A DNA stretch of 64,000 nt from Sciurus carolinensis. Taxonomy: Eukaryota > Chordata > Mammalia > Rodentia > Sciuridae. The translations under genes and the position numbers were made by a program. Under the pieces are notes generated by a model, which searched no databases, was not told where the DNA came from, and was given only the letters and a program-made list of their open reading frames with translations. Position 1 is the first letter of the stretch, and each line of letters begins with the position of its first letter. Shown piece after piece: positions 23,095 to 35,345 of the stretch. The stretch is from the NCBI RefSeq assembly GCF_902686445.1, contig NC_062221.1, forward strand, positions 35,046,575 to 35,110,574. Direction: 5' to 3'.

Positions 23095-23500
23095 TATCCT
23101 GTTCAATAATTCATAAAAATGACTCAAAGAACTCAGAAAAACCATTATACTAACAGATACATTCTATTAAAAAGAAATAATGCAGATTAAAATTGTCAGA
23201 GGCACATAATACAGAGTCAGGGAAAGATCAGGATTCTGTTGTCCTTTCCCAGTGTAGTGTACAGGCAGTGTCTACTTTACCAATGGTCGTTTTTGGCAAC
23301 AATCACTGAATCCATAAAGAAACCTCATGTTTTGAGACCTAGATTTAATAATGCAGGAGTAAGTGCATTGGTCACTTTCACAAGGATGACCGCTCCTATG
23401 GCTTACCTAATGTACAGCAGGAACTTTGCCCTCCAAAGAGAAGCTTTGCTTTGTCTAGGCTCCTGGGAGGTGAACTTGTAATTTCCTGAGTAGTAAGAGT
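23095..23500 (-). mobile_element. Probable old LTR-derived repeat, antisense
   Basis: The order 'atgactcaaagaactcagaa', 'aatgcagattaaaattgtca', 'cacataatacagagtcaggg', 'cctttcccagtgtag' matches an antisense dispersed mammalian LTR that I recognise but cannot name with confidence. The ORF at 23239-23481 lies inside it and is not supported as a gene. Confidence 0.45.
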
Positions 23501-23639
23501 TTCTTTGTTATTTGTGAAGGGTCCCTTAGGCCACATCTGACAGTTTCTAATAATAGGATGAGTCAGAGTTCAACTGGGCATAGCAGAAAGACCTACCATA
23601 CAATAATAGGTGTGAAATTTTGGTTCCACTCAGACCTCA

Positions 23640-24060
23640 AATGGGGCAAAGGGAGGTTTTAGATTGAGTTCAACCCACTAGGCAAATGAATCAACCATGT
23701 CTAAGTAATAAAGGTTCAATAAAAACTGCATACCAAAACCTGGATGAGCTTCCTGCATTGGCAATACTCCAGGTACATTGACATATATTGATGTAAGAAG
23801 AGTAATAAATCTCTGAAGATGATGGAAATTTTTCACATGAAAATCTCTCAGACTTTGTCCTCACTGTCTTTTCTGTTGGCTACATCTACTTTGTATCATT
23901 TCCCTATGAGTAAAAGTGACTTTGGGTATAATAGCTATTAGTGAGTTCTATGTTCCTAGCAAATTACAGAACCTGAGGTGAATTGGGAACCTTTGAACTT
24001 ACACAATTTACAACAGAAGTCTTGGTAGATTTTGAAGTGTGGAGAACAGTGTCCTTAATT
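23640..24060 (+). mobile_element. Probable ERV solo LTR, old
   Basis: LTR-like order: 'caataaaaactgcatacca', a region around 'agtaataaatctctgaa', then 'gtgagttctatgttcctagc' and 'aaattacagaacctgaggtg'. This resembles the 3' part of an ancient mammalian ERV LTR. The boundaries are uncertain. It follows an antisense LTR-like block, so the two may be separate insertions. Confidence 0.5.
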
Positions 24061-24349
24061 TCAATTTTGACTAGATTTTTTGTATCTTAGTTCTCAAGTC
24101 CCTCCGGAGGTCAAACCCAGAGCCCTTGGCTCAAAGTTCCCACAATAAATCTATTGTTAGCAGTGACTATCTGGTATAACCCAAGTTTCCCTAGTAAGCA
24201 AAGAAAATATTAGCAAGCAGAGCATTCAAGGGATTTTGATGTAATCTCCCATGAACTTGATTAAGGATAAATCTTTTCTCAAGGAAAAGAGAAGACTATT
24301 AAATATGTAACCATTGCCATCTGAAAATGTAAATATTTCTCTTTTTTAC

Positions 24350-24722
24350 TGTTATGTATTGAACAACAGTAAAAATTACTATCTTGAAATCCTAACCACC
24401 AATGTGACTGCTAGAGATAGAGCATGGAAGAAAAATAATATTAGGATTAAATTAGGTAATAAGGATGAGACTCTAATAAAATAGGACCAATGTCTTTATG
24501 AGAAGAGGAAGAATCACCAGGGATGAACACAGCGAGACAAAAGATCAACTGATGGCACAGAAAGAAGGTGGGCATCTACAAGGCAAGAATAAAGGCCTCA
24601 AGAGAAACCAATTCTGTTGGCAGCTTGATCTTGGACTTCCAGTCTGCAGACTCAATACAAAATATACTATTATTTAAGCCACCCAGTCTGTGGTACTAAG
24701 TTACAGCAGCTACAGTAAACTA
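24350..24722 (+). mobile_element. ERVL-MaLR LTR, MLT1-like
   Basis: Landmarks in order: 'ttgaaatcctaaccaccaat', 'aataggaccaatgtcttta', 'gaacacagcgagacaaaaga', 'cttgatcttggacttccagt', 'aagccacccagtctgtggta', 'agttacagcagctac'. These are characteristic of MLT1/MST LTRs. It is diverged, solo, and on the plus strand. Confidence 0.85.
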
Positions 24723-25260
24723 CTTTACCTATTCAAAAGAAAATGCTAACAAATTAAATATAAAATATTGGTCACCCAGTTCAATTAAGAGATATGTTTA
24801 TTTCATGCCAGAAAAATAGGTTCAAATATTATTATAATACAACCATGGTAAAATGAATATGATATTTAAGTTCACTGCTAACTCAAATTTCACTGAGAAA
24901 CAAAGTTACACAATCCTCTTATTACCAGATTTTTAAAAAATTTGCCTAGTTCTGTTTGATCAAAATAAACTAGATTGTTTTAAATTTCAAATACTCTTTG
25001 CAAAACATTATTATATTTTTATTAGCTCATGTGTATACACTTTATTTTATTTTTATTTGAATTTGATTTCTTCAATCAGAAAATGATAATTTTTGTTTAT
25101 AAAAATTGTTAGAAAAATATAAATTTCTATTCTTTTCTCACTGGTTTCTTATTGAGAATTTATCATGTTTTCTTCACATAGTATAAGCTAAAAAATAAAT
25201 TTTATTTTAGGTTTATAATTTGACCTAAATCTGTTAATATCAGTAGGTATTATATATATT
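24723..25260. other. Unclassified AT-rich DNA
   Basis: No gene or repeat supported. Confidence 0.5.
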
Positions 25261-25331
25261 TATGCTGGGGATCACACCCAGGGCTATACAAATGCTAAGA
25301 ACATGCTGTATCACTGAGCTACACCCACAGG
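25261..25331 (-). repeat. ID-type SINE, diverged
   Basis: The plus strand 'tatgctggggatcacaccca', 'gggctatacaaatgctaaga' and 'tcactgagctacacccacag' is the reverse of an ID element that has lost its tail. 25332-26636 is otherwise unclassified, apart from a weak MIR-like patch near 26525-26590. Confidence 0.8.
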
Positions 25332-26636
25332 AGTTAATTTGAAATTTTATATTATGATAACTCTAATCTGTTCTTAAGAGCTGGATAGAAAAATTTTCAA
25401 TATTTAATGTAAAAGAAAATTTTGAAATTCTAACATATTTTGCACCTAATACATAAATGTCATTTTCCTTGATCTTTTGTATATCCTATTTCATTTTAAG
25501 TTCATGGCTTATTTTGTTCCTTGCAAATTCTACATTGTAAAGCTATGAGAAGAAAAGGGGGAGCTCAAAGTAGAAATCAAAATAAATTGAATTGCTTTTC
25601 ATATGTAGACCAAACAAAATGTTAACTTTCTATTTACTAATATTTCTTACTACACCAAACAATTTCAGGTGGGTTAGTAGGATCAAGTAAGCATAAATGT
25701 GAAATATTTCTGGCCGCTAGCTTTTCCAGTCTCCATAAATCCTTTAAATACACGTTTAGCTTGTTTTTCCCTCACTGTCTTATTTTCAAGAGATAATACT
25801 GAAATTCTAAGCAATTTTGTAATGTTTTCACTAGCTGAATGTTTTCTTTTTTACACAAATCAAGTAGGAACTCTGTTACTACTTGTTTTGTGCTTTCATT
25901 ATACCAGCTGTAAACTAATCACTGGATTCCATGCAGCACCTTGCCTATAAATGCAAAATTAACTGAGCACAGCATGGGTTATCTCTTTATTTTGGCTGTC
26001 TTAATAATCGATGAATGCTGCCACAAGGACATCCTGACAGCTGTGATCATTTTCCTTAGTGAAGACAGCTGTGCCAAGAAATAAACTTTATTTTTTCTCA
26101 CATTACAGAAGCAGGGCAGGGGTATCCTAGAGGCTTAGAAAGTGTAAATGTATCTCTTTGGAATCCTAAATTATATGCTCTACAAATTGACAGAATGTTA
26201 AAGAGGTACTAAAAGTTGCTTTGTCAGCTTGTTGTGTGGTTCAAAAGACTGGGAATCAGGAGAGATGGACCTTGTCTCCAGGTGCCCAAGTTAGATGTAC
26301 TTACCACAGTACATAGCACTACCCTATGAAACAAATGACAGATTGGATGGCACACTTTAAACAAATATTTTCAGAATTCTGGGAAATAAACTAGCTTGAA
26401 AACTAGATTGAAAAGATTTCTCTACTTCTGCAGTTTTCCTGTACGACAAAAAGCAGGTGGGATGGAAAAGCTATGTAAGGAAAGGTTTCCAATGCCTTCA
26501 ACTCAATAATACTTCTTTCTTTTATATGTTACATGACCTTGGATAAGTTTTATGTCCTAGTAAGCATCACTTTCCTAACTTATACAGTATCTTCTTCACA
26601 GAAATTAATTAAAAAACAATAACTACTATGGATATA

Positions 26637-27087
26637 TGTCGGGGTACCGCGGACCCCACCCTAGTCTGGCACTGAGCCGGGGTGGCCCAGTTTGCAACAT
26701 CGAGGACCTCAGTCTGGGGCCCCTGGTTTGCAACAAACAGCTAACACTGCTGACTCATGCTCGCTGCGTGCCCTCTTGTTGCCCTTATTGTATTACATTG
26801 TTATCATGCTCTCCCCACATGCTCAGTAACTCTGATTGGCTGCTGTATATGAGGTGATTCTTGTAACTGCCTAGAGACTGATCTCAGGCAGACTCTGATT
26901 GACTTATGCTTGCTATATAACCCAGACACTTCCTCGAATAAAGAGCATTGTTTGTTGGGCATTGTTTGTCGTTCATCGTTCGTCGTTCGTCGTCGTCGTT
27001 CGTTGGTCTTGTCTTTTGGGCTTTTTTGTTTGTGTGAAAAGGAAGCGTACGCGTTATCATTGCCTCTGCTGGCAGAGGGCAGTGATA
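26637..27087 (+). mobile_element. CpG-rich solo LTR of an endogenous retrovirus
   Basis: It begins 'tgtcggggtaccgcggaccc'. Promoter-like elements follow in order: 'tctgattggctgctg' (reverse CCAAT), 'gctatataaccc' (TATA, about 26914-26925), 'cgaataaagagc' (poly(A) signal, about 26935-26946), then a T/G/C-rich R-U5 with repeated TCGT units (about 26967-27005) and 'gaagcgtacgcgtta'. The 6-bp sequence 'gatata' occurs immediately before (26631-26636) and after (27088-27093), suggesting a class II (ERVK/IAP-like) target duplication. With that boundary the LTR ends '...gtgata'; alternatively it ends at the canonical CA at 27081 with an imperfect duplication. No gag, pol or env sequence flanks it, so it is a solo LTR. 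Small ORFs on both strands are incidental. Confidence 0.82.
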
Positions 27088-27093
27088 GATATA

Positions 27094-30000
27094 TACTTAT
27101 GAAAATAAATTTGAGTTTAGCACACTTTAAGTGTCTAGCAAATAGCTTTGTAACATTAATGATGGTAATTATGCTTCCATGATCCTTCAGATTGAATAAG
27201 ATCATTAACTTTTACCCATCAATATAAAAACTGAGCAGTTTTTCAACTTCTCATGATAACTCATGCCTATACTACAGGACTACTTAATGTTTCATGGAAC
27301 ACAGAATTCCATGAATCACCTCATATTTTGTTTTCCTAGTCTGAATTTGATTTTCATATTTAATTTTATTCAAGTAGAAAATCTTTACCTAGGGTAATAG
27401 AGAAAATTTTAGAGGATAGGAGATTCAATGAAGAAAAAGCGTTAGACTTTTACTGAGAATTTCTCCTTAATGAATTGTAGGCTGTTGATCATTCAAAATT
27501 TCTGAGGTTTTAAATTTCTTTTTTCCTAAATTTTTATTTTCTTAAACAAAATGAATTCTTTTAGTCTTTTGAAATGTTCATAATTTTCCAATTTACTTTT
27601 GTGTTAACCTCTAACAATTTTGTAATGAAATACAAAAATCTTATGTCCATATTACTTTGTCCTAATTGCTATGATTAAGATATACACTAAATCTTCCACT
27701 TCTTATTGCTATAAGACCCCTGTTTATGCAGTTCAAAATTTGATATTTTAATGCATCATTGGAACCTTTCTTATGTAGATACTATCTATCCTCCAAATGA
27801 GTTTTCTTGAAAATTGTCCAATACAGTGCCTCCTACTCTTTTCTTTGTTTCTCATGACATAATTACCCAAAAATTCTTTAGTGCTTTCTTAGTAAATTTA
27901 AAATATATGTGTTATCTTTGCAGTTTTTAAAAAATGCAACCACTGAATAAATATACTCTTTCAATAATTTTTATACTAAAATACATTAGTTTTTATATTA
28001 CCTTTCATTTAGTTAAGAAACAATATGAAGTATTTAACTGACAGATCTTATGGTTTAATCACCAACAAAAGTACATGATTACTGGTCAGTAACATTTGGG
28101 ACCAACAAAACAACTTGTGTACTTTGACCAACTGGTAATTCAGAAAGGTTTTCAGCAACAAGCTACATTTCATTAAATGAATGAAATGAGCAGAAACCAA
28201 GAATTAAAGGTGAAAATGAGATACACTGTAATTGGTTTATATAGTCTATTTGTAAAATGTTATTTGTATATACAATTTTGTGAATATGCCTTTAGGTAAC
28301 CCTGTTGGTGAACAGAAATTTTATTATTATCTTCAAATTGTGAAAGAAAAATTTCCTTGCATATGAGGCCTAAATGTGTTTGTGTGTTACAAACTTAGGC
28401 TATCTAACTAACAATATCTTTGTTATTTTTTCCTGACAAATTATATTGAAGCAAAGTAAGTTAACATATAATTTATAATTTTAATGATTTAATTAGTTTT
28501 TACACACAAAGAAGATTCTTTTTATGAAAATCCTCACCTTGTTGTCTTCTTAATATAGGGCTTATAAGAGTATCAACATCTGATTTATACTAACTGACAA
28601 TACTCAACAGTATAAATAATGTTAATAATGATAATAAGAATAGAATTCTAAAAGTTGTTTCCAATAAATTATAAATATTTGATCTCATTTTATACATCCT
28701 TAATTATTAAATGTCTATGCTAAATATACAATGGAATAACAGAGGAGTTACTAAAATGAACTTTAGTTTTCCTATTTCTGAACTTTGTTCTTTTTTATTT
28801 ATGTATTCCTGAGAAATTAGTATTATATTTGAAATCTTTAAAAGCTTTATTAAAAACAGACACCTTTTTTCCTAAACTGTATGTAGATAAAATTTTTCAA
28901 GTTTAAACTGATGTTTTCCAAATGAATATTCATTGGTGACCATCAAAACATTTTTGATAAAATTTTAAAGAGAAAAAATAAATTCAATTGGCAAATAAAT
29001 GCAGATGTTATAGCTTTATTGGTGAATTCTTATTAGTAACAATTTCTCCATTCACACTGTAAGGAATGTAATCCATACTGTTTCTTCACTGTTCTGCAGT
29101 ATTTGATGTCTGTTTTCCCATAAGCTAAACGTTGTAGATATATATTTGCATATATTGTACGCAGAAGAAAAATACAGATAAAACAATGTCATTGGCATTA
29201 CAATGTCATTTTTGAAATCAGGTTAAACCCCTTTCTAAATATGACACAGGCAAGAGGAATTGAACAGCATCTTGAAAATAAGGAGTAGAATTGTCATGAA
29301 GAAATCACAAAGAGAAAGGAAATTTTGAACTGTGTGCTCATCCATTTAGAGGAAAAAAGAGTAGTAGTAGTAGAGAGAGATTGGGATCGGTTGATATATA
29401 TATAATCTAGGTATCTGCTTCCCAGAGCTATGGAAAATATTTTTCTGAGGATTCAGCATTTTAACTATTCAACTTTAAAAATACCCATTATACTAATCAA
29501 ATTAAAGAAATGAGTCTGTTCTCAACCAGATTCCATGCATTTGTTCTATTTTTTCTTTCATCTAAGAACCCTCCCTGAGTTACTATTTCTCTTGAAACCT
29601 TGATTCATTTATCTTCTTTAGATTTTGTGTTACTAAAATATACTTTATTATTCTTTGTTCACTATTATTTGGATATACGTTCTGTCAGAGGTTCTCTTTC
29701 CTAGTAATTGCAAAGTATTAAACTCTCTGGAGCCTTCAGTTTCATTCTTTGCTGCTTTTTGTCCTGAGTAAGGGCTAATCTAAATTACTTATCTGTCATC
29801 ATACTGTGGAAGTGGTCACTGTGTTGGATCATTTTATTGAAAAACTTTGAAAAAATAGGCATTTAAGAAAGTTTCCATACTCACCTGGTTTTCATATTGA
29901 AAAACTGTCACCAAAATTCTATAATTGAGAGCTTAAAAAAGTGATTAAGTGGAAGTTTAATGTTTTTTCAAAAGAAAAATTTCAGTTGATTTTGAACCTG

Positions 30001-30432
30001 TATCTGAAAAATATGAAATGCTACACTTTATTTCCAGGATGTGAGATTAATTTAAACAGATGAATTGAAATGGGGGCAAAACATGGAGGAAATGGGGTTA
30101 TTTAAATTTATATCATAACTGAGTTGCAAATATAATGAATAAACATAGAATCTGATAATTCATAGTGAATGTCATAGTGCAGAATTTTCCATTGAAATTC
30201 AGATTTTTTTCTATAAAAATAATCCAATATATGAATTACAATACTCACAAAAACATACACATACACATAGACTTACAGATGATCTGAGTCTCCTCCACTG
30301 AGTTTATAGTGACCTGAACTATAACCATGGTCCTGCTTACCACTAAATGAAAAGATTCAGCTTCAACTTTCATGTATTATTAATAGAATGTTTCCAAGAA
30401 ATTCTATTATAGGATGTATTTTCATATGAAAA
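27094..30432. other. Unclassified AT-rich DNA
   Basis: AT-rich, with frequent TAA/TTA and A or T runs. I see no gene, RNA or repeat family that I can support. A short GTA run (about 29360-29373) is the only simple repeat worth naming. Confidence 0.5.
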
Positions 30433-30616
30433 AAATGTTTTTCAAAGAGTGGTAGATCCAGTGCATCAAAAATGTCCAGGGTAACTATAAAGTACAAATT
30501 TCTGAGTCCTGCCTCAGACCTGCTGAATCAAAATCACTCCATGTGCCAACTGGATATTTATATACCTTAAATGGTTTGCAGAAAATCTTAGGCTAGGAAA
30601 GTTTGGGGACCTCAGG
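30433..30616 (+). mobile_element. hAT-Charlie relic (MER20/MER5-type)
   Basis: The blocks 'ttttcaaagagtggtag', 'acaaatttctgagtcctgcc', 'tcagacctgctgaatcaaaa' and 'aaagtttggggacctcag' follow the order of short non-autonomous hAT-Charlie elements. The terminal repeats are degraded. Confidence 0.7.
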
Positions 30617-30858
30617 TTTGGAAATTTCCTCAAGCATCAAAAGTGGAAAAGTGACTTCATTATATTTGCCCTAAGCTTCAGATCTGTATCATCAAACATC
30701 ACCTTGAAGGATCAGTTTAGAATTCTTGAGGTGAATGTTGACTTGGGGGACTTCCATGATCATTTGAAAAACTGTAAATTTAGTTGAACTCACTTTTTAA
30801 AAATTTCTTTCTAATGTTTCCAGTTTTAAAACTTGATTTGTTTTTTTTCTGTTTACTC

Positions 30859-31067
30859 CAGTGGTTTTTGACTGGAGAAAATTTGCCTAACAAGAGATGT
30901 TTAGCAATATCCAGAGACATACTGGGGCATGGGGAGGGAGGTGTATTATCTGCACTAAGGGTACAACAAAGAATCTGCTAAACTCCCTGCAGTAGACAGG
31001 ATGGCTCATGGCAACAAAGAATCATCTAATCCAACATGTCAGTAATGTCCCTGTTGAGAAACCCTGA
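30859..31067 (+). mobile_element. hAT-Charlie relic (MER5A-type)
   Basis: It starts 'cagtggtttttgactgg', has internal 'atgtttagcaatatccagag', 'tctgctaaactccctgcagt', 'acaaagaatcatctaatcca', and ends 'ctgttgagaaaccctg'. The ends form the imperfect inverted repeats expected of this family. The 65-residue ORF that runs into it (30784-30981) is incidental. Confidence 0.85.
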
Positions 31068-34000
31068 CTTGTCCATATTCTAAAATCAAAATGATAATAA
31101 ACTTGTATTATAATATTAGATTCAGCATTTGTAGCAATGTATAGTGTTTAGAGAATCCTTCTTTGATGGTACTTACAAACCTCATTGTAAGCACGGTATA
31201 CTCACAGGGATTCTGGGTTTCCCTCAGGGGTCCACGACTGACAGTTACATTTATATGCATTAAAAGTGAGTGGGACTTTTACTGTCCTTTTTATGAGTAA
31301 AGTGGAGCCAGAATGTTCTTTGGAATAATCGAGATTGCAAATCAATTATATTTTGAGCCAAGATTGACCTTTTATTTTATTTTTTAATTCAAAGCAACTA
31401 ATTATTCAAACTTCACAAATTTTGAAATAACCTGATTTAACTTATTCAGATAATAATCAGGCCACTGTATCAGGGGTGATGACATTAGTATCTTTTTGTA
31501 AATTTCCAGAATTTATTTTATATTGTTTCCCAAAATACTTTCAATATTACAGTGTATACCTTGAATTTAATTACTTCTTGGTTTTTAACCACAGAAATGA
31601 GGGTTATACATCATTTTTATATTTTCTTTTGTGTTGTTTTCTTTTTTCAAATGATGGAAATGAAACAAGCTATTGTATTCAGGACCACATAAGCACAGTA
31701 CAACTAAGTGAATATAAACTTCCTTCCCACATCCAGTGTTCATTTTGGAAAGTTTTTGCTCTTTTGTAGAAATATTACCCATAATCTTCTCTAATGCATG
31801 AACTCAGTCTATGAAAAAGACATGAGTCACTTTGGATACATTTATTTGTTTAATTTTTAAAGATTCTAAATGTTGAAATCCCAATGCATCTCACTTCAAT
31901 ACAAAGTGTTTTGTCTTATAAGCAAAACAAAAGCTTGAATGAGCACATTCCTAACAGATGCTGATTCAAATTATAGTGAGAGAAATTATTCTAAATAAGA
32001 AGTAGTCTGTACCAACCATCTGCTAAAAAGTTCTTCACTTTCATATTCATAACTCCCATGAATGTATCTGTAATATTGGAGAATTTTAAAACATTAGTCA
32101 TTTTTGAACAAAGAATTCTTTTATTAAAAAAATCTTGAAGTTGCATTAATTTCCACAACTTTAATTTTTAAAATCAAATTTCAAAATAAAAGGAAATTAA
32201 GATTCATAAACTTTAACTTTTGCATTTTGTATTCTCAACTTCTTTGAAAAATGGGATTAAAGAAAGAGGAAGGGTATAAATTATAAGATCTTAAACAATG
32301 AAGTTATTTTTTTCTCTTTAAAATGTTAAGTATAATGAGAGTCACTATTTTATATAAAAATTGCATAATTAAAATATCCTTCACAACTAAAACAAAATGA
32401 TCAAGAGTTTTCACTTTCAAAAGTTAAAATCTAGTATATAACCTATATACAATATTGAAAATATATCAGATTGAAGGAAAGTTGACAAAAATGTATTATT
32501 CCTGGAAATGAACTAAAATCTGTAACTTGAAACTTTGTAAGATTTTCAAAATAATACTAAATTTTGCACAGGATAGTCTTTGACACATTTCCCTTGAGGT
32601 AAAAAGTACTTCATATTTGTGAGAGTTACTTTCACATCTACAGAGAAGGTCACATTGGAAACTTTCATAAAAATCTCATCAGTAGGCATGTTTCTATGTA
32701 TAATTCATCTTGGTCTCTTAAATTCCTTTGCTTTATTCTAGGTTTTAAACATTTCAAATAATATTGTTTAAAATATGATCAAACAAGTATTCAGAAATGG
32801 AACAAGTAGGAATATTTGTGATCCAAGATTTGTAAGATAATAGGAAGATCAACTCTTAATACACTTGGCAACAAAACTCATAATCATTATTTAGGACAGA
32901 AGTCATTAGCTGGAGGAAATAAGTAGAAAACTTTTGGCAAAGGCAATCATTGTGCTTGAAAAATATGATTTTAATGCTGTTATTAAACAGTATGTGGTAT
33001 ATTTGTTTTTTTAAAATGGTATTCCATTGATCTAAAATCACACACCATATAGTTGATTAAAGAAATATACAATGAATATATTGGAAGTCAGCTGAAAAAT
33101 CACAGATTTAGTAAAGTAGAAGACTAGAAAACAAATTACTCATCTCTGCATGTCAAAAGGTTTAATTGCCACTGGTAGGTTATTAGAAAGGAATTTGTCT
33201 GCTTTTCATAAGATGTTACTTTTAAACTATAAAAACTATTTCACTTCTGAGTTGAAACCTTCTAAACATAATAACTTTCTAAAAACTTTTCTGTTTTGGT
33301 TAATTGCTGATTAATCTGGGCAAGTCTACCTATAAACAAAAATATCAAAATATAAAATTTCTGAGAACAGAAGTATACAGTTTCCCAAAGAATAAAGATT
33401 TTCAGAAAAACTGACCTTTTTGGAAATTGAACCAGCTAATGAGTATTAGTAATAACAAAGAATAAATCATTTCATGTATTGTATTTTCCTAGATTATCTG
33501 GCTCAAATAAATTCACAAAAAAACTTTTTACATTAAAATCTTATTTTAATTTTATTAAAATTAATTTATTTAAGTCAACAGAAAAATGTTGGAAAGAAAG
33601 AATAGCTTTTGTTTGCAAATCCATTCTTACTAAACGAAATGTGCAAACTGTTTTAATAAATGATCTCTACTCACTAAGTAAATTGTACAACCTGAGGGAA
33701 GAAGTGTGGATGCTTAAAGTTAATGGACAAATGATAAAAAGTGTTTAAGTTTAATCACTTTACTTACATGGTCATTGATTTCCTTTACCACCATTTTCTG
33801 GTATGTCACACTTGATAAGCATTTTTTGATCACTAGCCAGTCAGATTTAAAGCATCTGGGAGCATGAAAAAAAGTTCCCTCTAGCTTTGGTTAGCCAAAC
33901 ATTCTTAACTTCTTTTTACTAAAAAAAACTTGGAACAATTTGATTAATTTTTTCATCATATTTTGCCTTAACATGTATATTTCCTGATCACAGTCCAGTC

Positions 34001-34319
34001 CGACATGAAGTTACTCTTTGGTATTTTAATGCGGGTAAGGTGTTAGTTCTGAAGAAGACAGTGTGGATTGATAATCATAATGTGCACTGATTTACAGAAG
34101 ATTCTCTAAACAATTCATCCTATTGGCAGAACCAAATTACAAACTTAGTTCTTTGAGAGTTCATAATAAAAGTAAAACAGAAATGAGTCTGTAATAACAG
34201 TTAAATCAAAGGATGTGCTAAATTATGTAGTGTCCATTGTGACCACACTATAGACCCATGGAGTTCTCTATTAATGTTACCTAAACATTAATGTGAGACA
34301 GAAAAGTTTAAAGAAGAGT
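31068..34319. other. Unclassified AT-rich DNA
   Basis: No gene or repeat is supportable. Several ORFs of 60-97 residues (31476-31769 and 33479-33748 plus; 31585-31782 and 32856-33041 minus) lack any recognisable motif and are of the length expected by chance. Confidence 0.5.
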
Positions 34320-34500
34320 CTTGGAAGCATGGTTGCCTAAATTGAATTTCCTGTTCTACTATGTATTACCTGTTTGACCTTGGCCAAGTTGCATTTCTTA
34401 TCTGTAACACAGCAATATTGTTCCTAGCTTAAGACATGGTTAAAAGGATTGAATGAGATGAAATATTTACAGTATTTAGAATTCAACAAATATTTGCCTT
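34320..34500 (+). repeat. MIR SINE
   Basis: Blocks 'cctgtttgaccttggccaag', 'ttgcatttcttatctgtaac', 'aaaaggattgaatgagatga' and 'attcaacaaatatttgc' follow sense MIR order, covering the core and the 3' region. It is old and diverged. 34501-35049 is unclassified. Confidence 0.8.
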
Positions 34501-35049
34501 GTGTAGTGAAACAGTCATATAAGTGATGAAGGTTCAGAAAGAAATGGGCAGTTATATGATGCACCAGGGTTGAGTTGACCTAAGTTTTAAGGCAGATGAA
34601 TTTTTTCACCTCTTGGAGGGTGTTGAAAATTTACTCTATCAGAAAAAAATGCCTGAAATTTCTCGAGGAGTTCATAGAAGAGGGGAAATATATCATTGCA
34701 GGGACAGAGGCCAACCAAGGATTGGCTATGTCTACACTGTCCAGTAAAACAGCATTAACTGAGGCAGGATAAAATAAATTAGGGTAAGTAGAAAGGAGAC
34801 AAACAAAGAAAAGAGGGAATGTCCTCACCTTCATCACCATACTTGTTTTCTTTCAAGTCTAAATTCTTTAAAGATCCCATAACACTTAGAATACTATAAA
34901 TGCAGTTAATTCATCTCTATATAGTTTGTTAGTAATTTTAGACTGATTAAAAGAAGCTCAGAGACATAAATTGCTAGAGACCCATGACATGGGTACAGTC
35001 CAAGGGCTATATGTTAACTAGAAAATGTTACCCAAATATTTTGAGAAGA

Positions 35050-35345
35050 ACCAGACTGTCACGGCCAGCTCTGTACTCCACAATCAAGGGAATTTGGCTC
35101 ATTAGACTGATGCCAAGCCTTACGCTTCTTACGTTTACTGTTCCAAGGTTCCTTTAAAAGAACTCTGAGACCCCGAAAGCTTGTCTCACTCTCCAGCACC
35201 CACACTTCCTCTTCTTTTGTGCTCTAATATTTGCTTTCTTGAATAAATTTTGCTTTCTTAAATAATTTCCACTTATGTCACTTTTGATGCATTCTTTGAG
35301 ACATTTCTGTGGTGAAACAAGAACCTGTCAGGTCTGAGTTGAGGT
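35050..35345 (+). mobile_element. ERV LTR, 3' part (ERV1-like)
   Basis: LTR-like layout: 'cctttaaaagaactctgaga' (TATA-like), 'ccccgaaagcttgtctcact', 'ttcttgaataaattttgctt' (poly(A) signal), then a U5-like stretch through 'gtggtgaaacaagaacctgt'. No internal retroviral coding is adjacent. The boundaries are approximate and the class is uncertain. Confidence 0.6.

Noticed and set aside
26804..27205. ORFs of 67-133 residues on both strands in the GC-rich block
   Set aside because: They lie in the solo LTR and its flank; arginine-rich stretches come from the TCGT repeats.
33479..33748. 89-residue lysine-rich ORF
   Set aside because: AT-rich composition explains the Lys/Asn/Phe content, and there is no motif or family resemblance.
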